The notes: generated by a model from the sequence alone, not told the origin. DNA of 64,000 nucleotides from Vibrio mexicanus (GCF_001012815.1 NZ_JYJP01000041.1:25004-89003); one strand, 5' to 3'. Shown: positions 37,447-47,990, counted from the first letter of the stretch. Translations and numbers: made by a program.

Positions 37447-38679
37447 ATGGAACAGAAAATCTATTTTTGGTTACATATGCTCTATATGCAGTGCCTCAAG
37501 CTGGCTGCAAAGCTACTGCCAATTACCAAACCGACTTTGTTTATCGGCAAAGATTCGTTAAAGCAGCTATGCCACACGGTTTCGATCATGGGGCTTGATA
37601 AAGTGCTGGTGGTCAGCGATGAAGGTATCAATAAGCTTGGGTTTATTAAGCGCCTTACTTTTGAGCTAGAGCGGGTAGGGGTTCATAGTGAAGTCTTCAA
37701 AGAAGTGGTGCCAGATCCGACTTATCATACGGTAGAGAAAGGGTTAAGTGTCTACCAAAAGCAAAAATGCCAAGGTGTGATAGCAATTGGTGGAGGTTCC
37801 TCGATTGATTGCGCAAAAATGATTGCGGCGGCAGCCACTAATAGAAAGCCCATCAAAAAACTGGTGGGTTTGCTACGAGTTTGGAAAGATCCCGCGCCAC
37901 TGTTTGTGTTGCCTACCACCGCAGGAACAGGCTCTGAGGTGACGGTTGCCGCGGTGGTTTCCGACCCAGTCAGCCATGCGAAAACACCTGCGGTGGATCC
38001 AAAGCTTGTCCCAATTGCAGCGGCCCTCGATCCGACGTTAATGCTGGCCTTACCCGCTGAGAACACTGCGCAGACGGGCATGGATGCGATGACCCATGCG
38101 ATAGAGGCCTATCTATCTCGCAATGCGACTCAAGAGACGGATCGATATGCTATAGCGGCTATCAAGCTCATCAATGAAAATCTCGAGAAAGCGGTATTGT
38201 TCGGTCAGAACACACAGGCTCGGCAAAACATGGCGCTTGCGTCTTACTATGCGGGGCTCGCTTTCACTAAGGCCAGCGTGGGTTATGTCCATGCAATCGC
38301 CCATACGCTCGGTGCAAAGTATGGCACTCCACATGGGCTTGCGAATGCTGTCGTTTTGCCACATGTTTTGGAATATTCGAAGAGTAGTGCAGTGCAAAGG
38401 CTCGCCGAGTTGGCTAAAGCGAGTGACTTATCGGTTGAGTCCGCAAATTTCAATAGTGAAGGAGGGCGGTTAGCTTTAGCTGAAGCGTTTATCGATCATG
38501 TGAAAGCTCTGCAGCTTAAACTCAAGTTACCGACTCACTTAGATACCATCCTAGAAGAACATATCGAAGAGATTGCCAAACAAGCACTAAATGAAGCGCA
38601 GTGGAACTATCCTGTGCCGAAATACATGCAGCAGGAAGAGTGTGAAAAACTCATTTTGGCGTTATGTAGCGCTCGCTAG
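37447..38679 (+). CDS. Iron-containing alcohol dehydrogenase
   Basis: 410 residues of the Fe-ADH family. It has a hydrophobic N-terminal extension, then the NAD-binding GGGSSIDCAK, PTTAGTGSE, and the metal site with GMDAMTHAIEAYLS, SVGYVHAIAHTLG and GTPHGLANAVVLPHV. Oxidises a primary alcohol or reduces the aldehyde; substrate not predictable. Stands alone between terminators. Confidence 0.9.
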   Translation: MEQKIYFWLHMLYMQCLKLAAKLLPITKPTLFIGKDSLKQLCHTVSIMGLDKVLVVSDEGINKLGFIKRLTFELERVGVHSEVFKEVVPDPTYHTVEKGLSVYQKQKCQGVIAIGGGSSIDCAKMIAAAATNRKPIKKLVGLLRVWKDPAPLFVLPTTAGTGSEVTVAAVVSDPVSHAKTPAVDPKLVPIAAALDPTLMLALPAENTAQTGMDAMTHAIEAYLSRNATQETDRYAIAAIKLINENLEKAVLFGQNTQARQNMALASYYAGLAFTKASVGYVHAIAHTLGAKYGTPHGLANAVVLPHVLEYSKSSAVQRLAELAKASDLSVESANFNSEGGRLALAEAFIDHVKALQLKLKLPTHLDTILEEHIEEIAKQALNEAQWNYPVPKYMQQEECEKLILALCSAR

Positions 38680-38713
38680 GTCAGGTGGGGTTATGGTGAC
38701 ATAGTCCCTGTTG

Positions 38714-38742
38714 AAAAAGCTGAGCAAAATGCTCAGCTTTAA
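38714..38742. terminator. Bidirectional terminator
   Basis: AAAAAGCTGAGCA-AAA-TGCTCAGCTTTAAT between the Fe-ADH gene (+) and the convergent MFS gene (-). Confidence 0.88.
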
Positions 38743-38785
38743 TCGGATTAAGTTTGGTTAATTTTGACTGCTCATTGGGTGTTGC

Positions 38786-39982
38786 TTATTGTGCTGCAAT
38801 TGACTTAATGCCAACGTTCTTTACTGAACGACTGTCCAAATAACCGCTTAGTCGTGTCAGCAAAAGAGCGAATACAACAATCACGGCACCAATCCAAGGT
38901 GTGTGCATCAGGCCTGCGTTTGCAACGATAAGGCCGCCTCCCCAAGCACCAAGCGCGATGCCTACGTTAAAGGCTGCAATGTTGAGCCCTGAAGCCACGT
39001 CAACCGCATCGGGGGTGTATTTCTCTGCTAACTTCACCACGTAAACTTGCAAGCCAGGGACATTACCGAACGCAAACGCACCCCAGATTAAAATAGTCGC
39101 CACTGCTGTGATTGGGTTCACTGCCGTAAAGTTGAATACGACAAGTACCGTTGCTAGGCCGGTGAAAATCACCGTCAGTGCTTTGATGGGGCCCATTGTG
39201 TCGGCCATTTTTCCACCCCAGATGTTCCCAATTGCCACAGATACACCGTACACCAACATAATCAAACTGATGGTGCTTGAGTTAAACCCTGATACTTCCT
39301 CTAAGATTGGGGCTAAGAAGGTGAACGCGGTAAATGTTCCTCCGTAGCCAAGCGCAGTGATTAGGTACACCAACAACAGACGTGGATGCGCCAATACTTT
39401 TAGCTGTGATGATAAGCGAGTCGCTGGCGGCTGTTTAAGGTTACATGGTACCAGCAGCGCGCTGCCAATCCATGCGACCAAACCAAGAACTGCAACAATA
39501 AGGAAAGTCGCTTGCCAGCCGTAAATTTGGCCGATGTATGTGCCAAGTGGAACACCGGTGACCAAAGCCACGGTTAGGCCTGTGAACATAATCGCAATCG
39601 CACTTGCGGCTTTCTCTTTCTCCACCAAACCTGTTGCGATGGTAGAACCAATGGAGAAGAACACACCATGGGCCAAACCAGTCAGAATACGCGCGACAAT
39701 CAAGGTGTTATAGCCGGGAGCTTGCCAAGCGAGAATGTTACCTAGGACGAACAACGCCATCACGGAAAGCAGAACATGTTTACGATTCCACTTACCGGTT
39801 AGAGCGGTTAATACTGGCGCGCCCACTGCAACGCCAAGAGCGTAGAGGCTGACAAGCAAGCCAGCAGAAGGGAGTGATACGTTTAAGTCGGCAGCCATGG
39901 TGGGGATGAGCCCAACAATGACAAATTCGGTGGTTCCTATGGCAAAGGCACTGAGTGTCAATGCGAGAAGTGCTAAAGGCAT
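38786..39982 (-). CDS. MFS transporter, AraJ/YdhP-like (DHA1 drug-efflux group)
   Basis: 398 residues from the ATG at 39982 (MPLALLALTLSAFAIGTTEF), the usual start in this group; an upstream ATG at 40045 would add 21 hydrophilic residues. Twelve membrane helices, with the loop 2-3 motif GALTGKWNRK-type (here LTALTGKWNRKHVLL) and antiporter motif C region. Exporter of sugars or drugs. Divergent from a LysR regulator, its likely controller. Confidence 0.88.
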   Translation of the reverse strand: MPLALLALTLSAFAIGTTEFVIVGLIPTMAADLNVSLPSAGLLVSLYALGVAVGAPVLTALTGKWNRKHVLLSVMALFVLGNILAWQAPGYNTLIVARILTGLAHGVFFSIGSTIATGLVEKEKAASAIAIMFTGLTVALVTGVPLGTYIGQIYGWQATFLIVAVLGLVAWIGSALLVPCNLKQPPATRLSSQLKVLAHPRLLLVYLITALGYGGTFTAFTFLAPILEEVSGFNSSTISLIMLVYGVSVAIGNIWGGKMADTMGPIKALTVIFTGLATVLVVFNFTAVNPITAVATILIWGAFAFGNVPGLQVYVVKLAEKYTPDAVDVASGLNIAAFNVGIALGAWGGGLIVANAGLMHTPWIGAVIVVFALLLTRLSGYLDSRSVKNVGIKSIAAQ

Positions 39983-40165
39983 AATCTTATCTCTAAAAAT
40001 TAGGTTCTTAACTATTTTGTTTGCTACATCTGTCATGAATGGCACAGATACGTTTTGTTGGCAGGATTATGCGCGACTAGGTTATTGCGAAAAACAGTGC
40101 ATTTAACAAATAATTTTTGCTATAAATGCAATAATTGAAACTGATAAGTACAAGAAGGTACAACA

Positions 40166-41047
40166 ATGCTCACTCGCTCTGATGACCTTGAAATACTTCT
40201 GACTGTTGTAGACAGCGGAGGATTCTCCGCTGCCGCTGAAGCTTTGGACATTCAAGTTGCCCGAGTATCAAGGGCGGTCAGCAAAGTGGAAAAACAGCTT
40301 GGTGTTTCTATCTTGAACCGAACAACGAGGCGTGTTGAGTTAACTCAAGAAGGTCGCCAGTTTGTCGATGCTGTTAGAGTTGGGTTGGCGCATCTTAATA
40401 GCGCTGAAGAAGAGATCATTGCTAAAGGTGAGCTGCCCAAAGGGCGCTTATGTGTCGATGCAGCTAGCCCTTTTATCTTCCACCAGTTGGTGCCACTTGT
40501 GCACGACTTCAATCAAACATATCCAGACATAGATTTGGAGCTCACGTCTAACGAAGGTTTCGTTGATTTGATAGAGAAGCGAACAGACATCGCGATTCGC
40601 ATTGGCGCATTGAGTGATTCTACCTTACACGCAAGGGCACTAGGCAAAAGTCCCCTGTACATCGTGGCATCACCGGAATATTTGTCGCGTCGAGGTATGC
40701 CTAAATCCGTTGCTGACTTGAGTGCACACGATACGATTGGTTTTACCACACCGAAATCACTGAACGCTTGGCCCCTCAAAGGCTTCAAAGCGTTGGCGCC
40801 AACATTGACGTCCAGCAATGGTGAAACCGTTCGACAGCTGGCGCTATCTGGTAATGGCATTGCATGCCTATCGGGATTTATGGTTAACAAAGATCTTGAA
40901 GCTAACCGATTGATCTCGCTATTAGAATCAGAAAAGGTAACGGATACAGGACGTGAGCTAGTCAGCGCGGTTTATTACAAATCCTCTACAGTATCGAAGC
41001 GAATTTCGGCATTCATCGACTTTATCCAACCTAAACTATCTTTATAA
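40166..41047 (+). CDS. LysR-family transcriptional regulator
   Basis: 293 residues: N-terminal winged helix (GGFSAAAEALDIQVARVSRAVSKVE) in part SAAAEALDIQVARVSRAV, then a periplasmic-binding-like effector domain. Belongs to the group with short dimer helices (CrgA/AaeR type). The 183-bp divergent region shared with the MFS exporter should hold its binding site. Confidence 0.9.
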   Translation: MLTRSDDLEILLTVVDSGGFSAAAEALDIQVARVSRAVSKVEKQLGVSILNRTTRRVELTQEGRQFVDAVRVGLAHLNSAEEEIIAKGELPKGRLCVDAASPFIFHQLVPLVHDFNQTYPDIDLELTSNEGFVDLIEKRTDIAIRIGALSDSTLHARALGKSPLYIVASPEYLSRRGMPKSVADLSAHDTIGFTTPKSLNAWPLKGFKALAPTLTSSNGETVRQLALSGNGIACLSGFMVNKDLEANRLISLLESEKVTDTGRELVSAVYYKSSTVSKRISAFIDFIQPKLSL

Positions 41048-41089
41048 GGTGCCTCGTACTTAAAGCCATAAAACTTGAGCAAGGAAGTC

Positions 41090-42771
41090 ATGATGCGAAT
41101 TCCAGTTTTGGCCACACTATTTTGGTCTTTGGTCGCTTTTCCTATTGCTGCCGCGCAAAAAGACGCCTCTTTAGTCATCACCAATGCCAATATTTATCTG
41201 CACCCCAATGCGAACTCATTAGCGATACTAAACGGTGAAATTATCGCGATCGATACTGACGAGAAAGTTAGCCCCTTTGTTAGTGAGGCAACAGAGTTCA
41301 TCGATGCTGATGGCGCTTTTTTGATGCCAGGGTTCATTGATAATCACAATCATGTCTTCGAGGCGGCTTCAGAGCTGGGTGGCAGTTGTGAGCTAAGCCT
41401 GAGGCAACACTGGAGGAGCAGTTTCCGTTACTGATTGAATGCAAGCGAAACGATCTCGATGATGGATGGTTAATAGGCTATGGCTTTACGTTGGAATCTG
41501 TTTTAAACAGCGATGGCAAACGGGCGCCGATTGAAGTGCTAGATGAAGTCTTTCCATCGCGCCCTGTTGTGATTATGGAGCAAACATCACATTCAATGTG
41601 GGTCAACAGTGCTGCGCTAGAAATAGCGGGCATAACCAATGACTCTCCTCATCCACAAGGCGGGCAGATACTGCGTGATGAAGTCAGTGGAGAGCTGAAT
41701 GGAATATTACTCGATAACGCAGGTGACATTGTTATGGAGCTTGCGTGGAATAGTCACAGTGAGTTATTTGAGCGCAGCTATGAAGGATTATTAGCAGGGC
41801 TCGAAGAGGCTGCGGCTCACGGGATCACGACAATTGGCGATGGGCGCATGTATTGGCAGCGCGGTTGGTATGAGGTCTGGAAATATGCCCAAGAGCAACA
41901 GACGTTAACTGCGAGAATTTCGGTTCGCCCGTGGATTTACCCAGATCAAGACATGCAAATGCAGCTTGATTACTTGAAGAGCATTTACACCGCTGACGAT
42001 TCGAAAATGCTCATTGTGAATCAGGTGAAACTCTACAGCGATGGCATATTTATCAATGGTACAGCAAAAACGTTAGTGCCATATCTGGAGACTTATCTAG
42101 CGAGTAAGCCCTATGGTTTAAATTACATACCTCCTAATCAAATGAAGCTGTGGCTTCAAGCTTTAGCGGGTATTGGCTATGGCGCACACATTCATGCAAT
42201 TGGCGATGGGGCAGTGAGAGAGTCGTTAGACGCTATCGAAGAAGCAAGAAATCAGAAAATCGATAAGGACTACACGCTAACCCATGTTGAGCTAGTCGAT
42301 CAGGAAGACGTCCCTAGATTTGCACAGTTAGGTGTTACTGCAGATTTTCAAGTGGGATCGGATTATGTGGCGATGCACGATCATCAATGGGCACAATGGC
42401 TTTTAGGGGCGATGCGCACCAAGGCGCTAATGAACGTGAAAGCAATGTATAACTCCAAATCTAACGTCACCTTAAGCAGCGATTGGAATGTTCACAGTAT
42501 TAATCCGCTCGTTGGAATCGCTAACAGTGTAATACTGGCTGAAACTGGATTACCCAACATTCATGCTGCCATCGATGCCTACACCATCAACGCCGCAAAG
42601 AGCCTTGGAATAGAGGAGCTAACGGGATCGCTTGCAGTCGGAAAATCGGCAGACATAGTGATACTAAGAGATGATATTACCCAACTATCGCCTCAGAGTA
42701 TTAAAGAGACGGATGTCTTGTTTACTATCTTGGCTGGAGAGCTTGTGTATGATGCTCGACACTTCCAATAA
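41090..42771 (+). pseudogene. Exported amidohydrolase (YtcJ-like), frameshifted by one lost base
   Basis: The corrected product has 560 residues. Signal peptide (RIPVLATLFWSLVAFPIAAA), then an amidohydrolase_3 fold: metal ligands in GFIDNHNHVF, HIHAIGDGAV, THVELVDQED, and the C-terminal SLAVGKSADIVILRDD. The break is at AGCCTGAGG (41398-41399): a third C restores S-P-E-A-T-L-E-E-Q and one frame of 1683 bases. An in-frame ATG three bases later has slightly better spacing from AAGGA. Substrate unknown; export to the periplasm suggests a nutrient or xenobiotic. Confidence 0.87.
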
Positions 42772-42862
42772 GCGACATAATGAAAAGGTTGTATGTTCTT
42801 GTCATTTAGGAATAAAGTATTTTTATCAATCGTGTTTAACTTAAAAACGATGGGAGCAAACA

Positions 42863-43702
42863 TTGGATCTGAACTTACTGACAACGTTTCAAGCGGTATT
42901 TAAACATCGTTCTATTACGGTCGCCTCGGACGAACTCGATCTTACCCAACCAGCTGTGAGTGCGGCAATTAGGCGTTTGGAAGCGGTGGTTGGGAAAACA
43001 CTGTTCGTACGTGAAGGTCGAGGAATTGCGCCAACAGGAGCGGCTATATCGCTCGCGAATAAAATTGAAGACCCTCTCAATGTGATCACCAGTGTTGCTG
43101 AAAGCAATGACAAGCTAAATGTCTATTGTACGGAGAGTATGTTGCCATTTTTTGCTAACATTGAAGGGGTAAATTTTATAGAAGCCCCCCTCGATGAAGA
43201 GTTTCTCTTTGATGCCTTAACGACTCAAAAAGTCGATCTAGTGATAGATGTCATTTCAAGCAAACGCCATTCATTGGTTGAAGAAGAGCTGTTTGTTGAT
43301 GAGGCGGTGTGCCTGACGCGCAAAGACCATCCTAGGATTTCAGATTCAATCTCTTATGAACAGTATTTCGACGAGAAACATATTGCACTTAAACTGCGCC
43401 GATCAGAGATGAATACCATTGATTTTCTCTCCGACAAGCCAATCAAACCTCGAACAGTTATAATTGAAACTAGCTCTATATCATCCATGCTAATGTTGGC
43501 GAGCAGCACAGATTACATCGCGTCCTCCACGCGTTCATTAGCCAAGCTACTCGCGCCTCAGTTGGGCCTTAATATTTATCCAATTCCCCTCGATCTTCAG
43601 CCCATTACGTTTCGCATGTTGTTTCATCGCCGCTATGCAAAAGATGAACAACATCAAACAGTTCGCGAGGCAATCAAATCCGCGTTACCTGTTTCTATTT
43701 GA
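42863..43702 (+). CDS. LysR-family transcriptional regulator, TTG start
   Basis: 279 residues. Helix-turn-helix ITVASDELDLTQPAVSAAIR; effector domain somewhat short. There is no in-frame ATG near the 5' end; the TTG at 42863 lies seven bases after GGGAG and gives the standard LysR start (MDLNLLTTFQAVFKH). Follows the amidohydrolase by 91 bp and may regulate it or the outer-membrane protein gene downstream. Confidence 0.87.
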   Translation: MDLNLLTTFQAVFKHRSITVASDELDLTQPAVSAAIRRLEAVVGKTLFVREGRGIAPTGAAISLANKIEDPLNVITSVAESNDKLNVYCTESMLPFFANIEGVNFIEAPLDEEFLFDALTTQKVDLVIDVISSKRHSLVEEELFVDEAVCLTRKDHPRISDSISYEQYFDEKHIALKLRRSEMNTIDFLSDKPIKPRTVIIETSSISSMLMLASSTDYIASSTRSLAKLLAPQLGLNIYPIPLDLQPITFRMLFHRRYAKDEQHQTVREAIKSALPVSI

Positions 43703-43807
43703 TAAATTCAATTGATGTCTTACCTAAAGTTGGCTGTGTTTATTGTTAATCGCAGCCACTGAATAATCTCCAGTACTCGCTTGTGAGTCATATAACTGGA
43801 GAACCTC

Positions 43808-44527
43808 ATGAAATTATCTCGTTTACTTCCGCTGCCGCTATTGTGTTTGAGCGGGGCTGCTTTCGCTACATCAACACAAGTTTATCTAGAACAAAACATC
43901 GCCTCTAACGCTGCCGATAATGGTGAATACACAACCGAAGCTGGCGCACTCATTGATACTTCGGAAAACGGCCAGGTGTTCATCGGATTTGATGATCAAG
44001 GTTGGCTTGCAGCAGGCTATGGCCATTACTTTTCACTTTCTGATGCTTGGGGGCTTAACTTATATGGTGAATTAGGTAAGTGGGAAACTGGTGAGGAAAT
44101 GTTGATCGAAGCGATTGTTGATTTCCAAGCGACGGACAACCTTAACCTGTTTGCGGGCTATGGCTACAATCGTTCAGGCCAAACATTGGAACTATTGAGC
44201 GACACGGCAATCAATACGAACCAGATGATTGCTGGTGCTGGTTTAGACATGGGACGCTGGGCCCTTGATTATAAATACACCCACGAGAGCCGTGATGGTT
44301 CTAATGGTGGCTTTACGCATGTGGGTGGCGACTTCTATTTTAGTCAAGATTCGTATCGTATCAAAGAGCATGAAGTGATTCTATCCACTTCGATCGACCA
44401 ATGGACGCCATACGTTAAGTACACCTACTTTAATACTCAAGAAGGCAGCCTATCTACAACCGCAGGCATGTCCAACATTGTTGAAAACGACAGTATTTGG
44501 ACGCTGGGTATCTCATACGATTTCTAA
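43808..44527 (+). CDS. Putative outer-membrane beta-barrel protein
   Basis: 239 residues: signal peptide ending at AFA, alternating polar/hydrophobic strands with aromatic belts, and a terminal aromatic (LGISYDF), the hallmark of outer-membrane barrels. Length and strand pattern recall small KdgM-type 12-strand porins but no diagnostic motif is visible. Preceded by a good GGAG site. Confidence 0.65.
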   Translation: MKLSRLLPLPLLCLSGAAFATSTQVYLEQNIASNAADNGEYTTEAGALIDTSENGQVFIGFDDQGWLAAGYGHYFSLSDAWGLNLYGELGKWETGEEMLIEAIVDFQATDNLNLFAGYGYNRSGQTLELLSDTAINTNQMIAGAGLDMGRWALDYKYTHESRDGSNGGFTHVGGDFYFSQDSYRIKEHEVILSTSIDQWTPYVKYTYFNTQEGSLSTTAGMSNIVENDSIWTLGISYDF

Positions 44528-44590
44528 CCACTTGTCAGATTTGGCAGACGGAGTTGCCAGTTCTTCATGGCCACTAATTAGGGGAACACC

Positions 44591-44941
44591 ATGGAAGCTA
44601 AAAACTTAAAATCTAAATTCATCAATGCGTTAGCCTTGATAGGTATTGTTGCTTTTGCATCTTTGCCAACCTACGCCGCAGCTCATTCCTTAGTGTTTGA
44701 TGAAAGCCCATACGACCCGAGCGAATTTGCGGTAGACCATGCGCAGTGTTATGAGCTACTCGATCAAGTTGGCCATCATGAAGGTACCGGTGCTGCGAAA
44801 ACGGGCGCTGCGATTGGAACCACGGTAGGTGTGTTGTCAGGGGCTGGTTCAAAGAATGCCGCGAGTCATCAGAATCAAATTGAGCGTGATGAGGTAATGC
44901 GTAACTGCATGAACGGCAGAGGCTATTCTGCGCTGAATTAA
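44591..44941 (+). CDS. Exported glycine-zipper-like hypothetical protein
   Basis: 116 residues with a signal peptide ending near YAAA. It has a Gly/Ala-rich segment (GTGAAKTGAAIGTTVGVLSG) that resembles a glycine zipper, and two Cys residues that could pair. Function unknown. 63 bp after the barrel protein, perhaps in one transcript. Confidence 0.65.
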   Translation: MEAKNLKSKFINALALIGIVAFASLPTYAAAHSLVFDESPYDPSEFAVDHAQCYELLDQVGHHEGTGAAKTGAAIGTTVGVLSGAGSKNAASHQNQIERDEVMRNCMNGRGYSALN

Positions 44942-45160
44942 TTAACGCTTATTGTCCAAAATAACTGAGCTTGTTGTGAAGAAGGATAATAGACCACGAA
45001 ACATAAACTGAATTTATATATTTACCAAAGTTGACTCTATTTTTAGCGGTGCTTAAACCCTTTAATCTATTTACCAACAAGCAAGGATGAGTCGAAAGGT
45101 TTCGGCCTTATACGTTAATGGAAGACACAAGTTCTATTCAAACTAACGTAAGGTTTCACA

Positions 45161-45608
45161 ATGTATAACGCTCTGATTAAAACGAGTAAAACACTTATTA
45201 AATGGGTAATGATCATTGGTTCATTTCTCTCCATCAGCTATCTGTTTTCACTTCTTTCAACCGTTCATGGAAAAGAGTTGCCAGAAGAGTACTTCTCAAA
45301 TGGCCATCCAGTGATTATCGGCTTGTTCGATTCTGAATTCTTTATGGGGCTGATATTCCTCATTACATTTTCCGTCATCGCCTATGTGCTCTATCTACTT
45401 TGGCAACTGCACGAGATTGCTGTCCACAAAGCTGAAAAGCAAACAGGCCAACCTGGTATTTGCACTGTCGCTGTGCGGCCTGTTTTTACACAAGGCTTGG
45501 TGGGTCATCGCCGTTGCCATCGCATTCACCGATTGGGTTGCGATATCAGCAGCGCTTAGCACGATTATTTCTCGCGGTATTAAAGGCACAAAAGAGGAGA
45601 CACTGTAA
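45161..45608 (+). pseudogene. DUF3302-like membrane protein, frameshifted by one extra base
   Basis: The corrected product has 148 residues with four hydrophobic segments. The C-terminal part (LYLLWQLHEIAVHKAEK, then FLHKAWWVIAVAIAFTDW) resembles DUF3302 proteins, which in E. coli (YiaW, YibI) sit beside HlyD-type adaptors, exactly as here. The break is in AAGCAAACAGG (45441-45443), where one A is surplus: removing it reads E-K-Q-Q-A-N-L-V-F. This is the only apparent base gain among the broken genes. The stop overlaps the next ATG (TAATG). Confidence 0.75.
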
Positions 45609-46639
45609 TGAAAGAGATCATGTTGCCATATATCTTAATCGTTTGGTTATTGGTGAAACTGGGCGTTATTCAGTGGACACTTCGAAATGCTGTGATCAGT
45701 GTTGGAATAGGAGCTGCGCTCGCCTTCAGCCTGTTTGCCGCTCACCGATTCTGGTCTCCTGCGGATTTAACCGACAGCACCACAGTTAAAGCGCCGCACG
45801 CAGTGTTAAGCCCGCTCGTCGGCCAACAAATTAAAGAGATACACGTTAAGCACAACCAAGAAGTGAAAGAGGGTGATTTGATTTACACCCTAGAATCCGA
45901 AGACTCGGAGGAAGAGATCAACAGTTTGAGAGCGAGCTTAAAAGCAACCGAACATCGTTTAGTGAGTGTAAAAGAACAAATTGCTATCGATAGAAAGAAC
46001 TACGATCGTTTGGTTTCACTTGATGAGTTCAGCGCAGAGAAAGACCGAGACGAACTCCATACACGTATACAACGTGGTGAAGCCGACTTGCTGGCACTGC
46101 AATCGGACGCCGACTCAATTCGCGCCACCATCAATCAGCGTTCATGGCTCAATGATCGCAATGAAGTTCGCGCTCCATTTGATGGCGTTGTTGGCATCGT
46201 CAATGTTGCTGAAGGTTCGAGAGCGGGTAACCTGTTCTTATACGACACAAGCAAAAAGTTTGTTGAGATGCGAGTAAGCGACCAAACCTATCGCAACTTA
46301 GAAGAAGGGCAGTTTGCAGAGTTCTTTGTTAACTCTCATCCGGGCGAGATTTTCCGAGGCCGAGTAAACAGCGTGACAACCAACACAGGTGAAGCTGAAA
46401 TCTCGGTAAGGGGTACAGCAGAGAGTGTGCAAAGGCATGTGGGGGCCAATATGGGTAGCCATGGTCGTACGGTGGTGATTGAGTTTGAAGAGCCGGAAGG
46501 CTACACCATTCCTCTTGGGGCAACTGGCTCAGGTTGGGTATCGGCTAGTAAACCTCATGACATGCTAGGGTTTATGGACATTATTGGCGGCGGAACCGTA
46601 CGTTTGAAGGCGCTTAAAGCATACTTGTTCGCACTTTAA
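45608..46639 (+). CDS. HlyD-family membrane fusion protein, YiaV/YibH type
   Basis: 343 residues. Two short N-terminal hydrophobic helices (LPYILIVWLLVKLGVI and an adjacent one), lipoyl halves (LSPLVGQQIKEIHVKHNQEV and EVRAPFDGVVGIVNVAEGS), a coiled hairpin between them, and a beta-barrel domain. It pairs with the DUF3302-like gene. No transporter ATPase or RND gene is adjacent, so the transport partner is unclear. Confidence 0.87.
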   Translation: MKEIMLPYILIVWLLVKLGVIQWTLRNAVISVGIGAALAFSLFAAHRFWSPADLTDSTTVKAPHAVLSPLVGQQIKEIHVKHNQEVKEGDLIYTLESEDSEEEINSLRASLKATEHRLVSVKEQIAIDRKNYDRLVSLDEFSAEKDRDELHTRIQRGEADLLALQSDADSIRATINQRSWLNDRNEVRAPFDGVVGIVNVAEGSRAGNLFLYDTSKKFVEMRVSDQTYRNLEEGQFAEFFVNSHPGEIFRGRVNSVTTNTGEAEISVRGTAESVQRHVGANMGSHGRTVVIEFEEPEGYTIPLGATGSGWVSASKPHDMLGFMDIIGGGTVRLKALKAYLFAL

Positions 46640-46654
46640 TTGAAGCGATGATTT

Positions 46655-46686
46655 AAGAAGAAGAGGCACAGCCTCTTCTTCTTGTT
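46655..46686 (+). terminator. Rho-independent terminator
   Basis: AAGAAGAAGAGGC-ACA-GCCTCTTCTTCTTG; long stem with a weak T tail, after the adaptor gene. Confidence 0.8.
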
Positions 46687-46772
46687 TGTACTAAAAATAT
46701 TGCTTGTTTCTGAGGACTAACGGTGTAGTTTATGTATATCAGATGTTCTGAATAATCACCTACACAATAATC

Positions 46773-47573
46773 ATGAATAAACACGATATTAAGTTCATTG
46801 CCGCCGATATGGACGGAACTCTCCTTGATGAAAATAGCCTGCTACCGAAAGGTTTTTATGACCTCTATGACAAACTGGAACAGCAGGGCGTTATCTTTGC
46901 TGCCGCGTCCGGACGTCAATACTACAGCCTGATTGAAACCTTCGAACCGTTAAAAGACCGCATGATGTTCATCGCGGAAAATGGCACTATGGTGATGCAC
47001 CATGGTAAAGAAGTGTATAGCTGTGGAATGGATTCAAGTTCAATTACGGCCATCATTGAAGAGGCTCGCGCAATTGAAGGTGCGCAGATTGTACTTTGCG
47101 GTAAAAAGTCTGCGTACATTGAAACTCAAGACCCGCAAGCGCTGAAAGAATTTGCCAAGTACTACCATCGCTGCCAATACGTTGATGATCTTCTGAAAGT
47201 GGACGATGAGTTTATCAAAGTTGCGGTGTGCCACTTTGATGGAACAGAAAAGCATGTGTTCCCTTCGTTTAATCAGGCGTTTGGCGAAAGCCACCAAGTG
47301 GTGGTGAGCGCGAAAATTTGGCTCGATGTGATGAATGCAGAGGCATCCAAAGGTGCGGCTATTGAGTTTCTTCAGCATTTATTAGGCTTTACGCATGAAC
47401 AAACTATGAGCTTTGGTGACTACTTGAACGATTTAGAAATGCTCAAGGCAAGCTACCACTCATATGCGATGGATAACGCGCATCCAAAATTAAAAGAGAT
47501 CGCTCGCTTTGGCGCGCCGAGTAATGTCGATGCTGGTGTATTGACCGTCATTGAGCAAGAAGTGCTGAACTAG
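46773..47573 (+). CDS. Cof-type HAD hydrolase
   Basis: 266 residues. HAD motifs: nucleophile in AADMDGTLLDE, a C2 cap, Lys near EASKGAAIEFL, and the acidic motif in FGDYLNDLEML. The IIB group dephosphorylates sugar phosphates and cofactor-related phosphates; substrate undetermined. Convergent with the VOC gene. Confidence 0.88.
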   Translation: MNKHDIKFIAADMDGTLLDENSLLPKGFYDLYDKLEQQGVIFAAASGRQYYSLIETFEPLKDRMMFIAENGTMVMHHGKEVYSCGMDSSSITAIIEEARAIEGAQIVLCGKKSAYIETQDPQALKEFAKYYHRCQYVDDLLKVDDEFIKVAVCHFDGTEKHVFPSFNQAFGESHQVVVSAKIWLDVMNAEASKGAAIEFLQHLLGFTHEQTMSFGDYLNDLEMLKASYHSYAMDNAHPKLKEIARFGAPSNVDAGVLTVIEQEVLN

Positions 47574-47603
47574 TCTTTATGCAGCTCTATGCTTGATACA
47601 GCT

Positions 47604-47990
47604 TTAAGCTTGATACAACTCTAAAGGTAAGCCGTCAGGGTCATTGAAAAATGTGAACGGCTTACCTGTGAACTCATCAATTCTGATGGGTTCAACTTCA
47701 ACGCCCACACTTTCCAAATAGTCGGCATACTCCTTAACCGAATCCACTGTAAAAGCCAAGTGACGTAAGCCTTGGGCTTCTGGACGAGAAGGTCTCGCTG
47801 GTGGGTTTGGGAAGGAGAACAACTCGATTTGTCCTCCATCTGGCAGGGCGAGGTCGAGCTTGTATGAATCCCGAGCCTCTCGATAGTTTTCAGCTATCAC
47901 ATTAAGTCCCATTATTTTCGTATAGAAGTCTTTCGACTTTTCATAGTCTGAGCAGATGATGGCGACATGATGAATCCGCTTTAATTGCAC
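47604..47990 (-). CDS. VOC-family protein, GloA2/YaeR-like
   Basis: 128 residues, one vicinal-oxygen-chelate unit. Metal ligands are visible as His in RIHHVAIICSDYEKSKDFY, Glu in IELFSFP, His in GLRHLAFTV and Glu in LPLELYQ. Related to glyoxalase I but much smaller; YaeR-type proteins have no firmly known substrate. Confidence 0.85.
   Translation of the reverse strand: MQLKRIHHVAIICSDYEKSKDFYTKIMGLNVIAENYREARDSYKLDLALPDGGQIELFSFPNPPARPSRPEAQGLRHLAFTVDSVKEYADYLESVGVEVEPIRIDEFTGKPFTFFNDPDGLPLELYQA

Noticed and set aside
3827..45443. Programmed ribosomal frameshifting as an explanation for the split genes
   Set aside because: Sites share no slippery heptamer or downstream structure, most would need the same direction of shift, and homologues of RibA and TyrR are not frameshifted.
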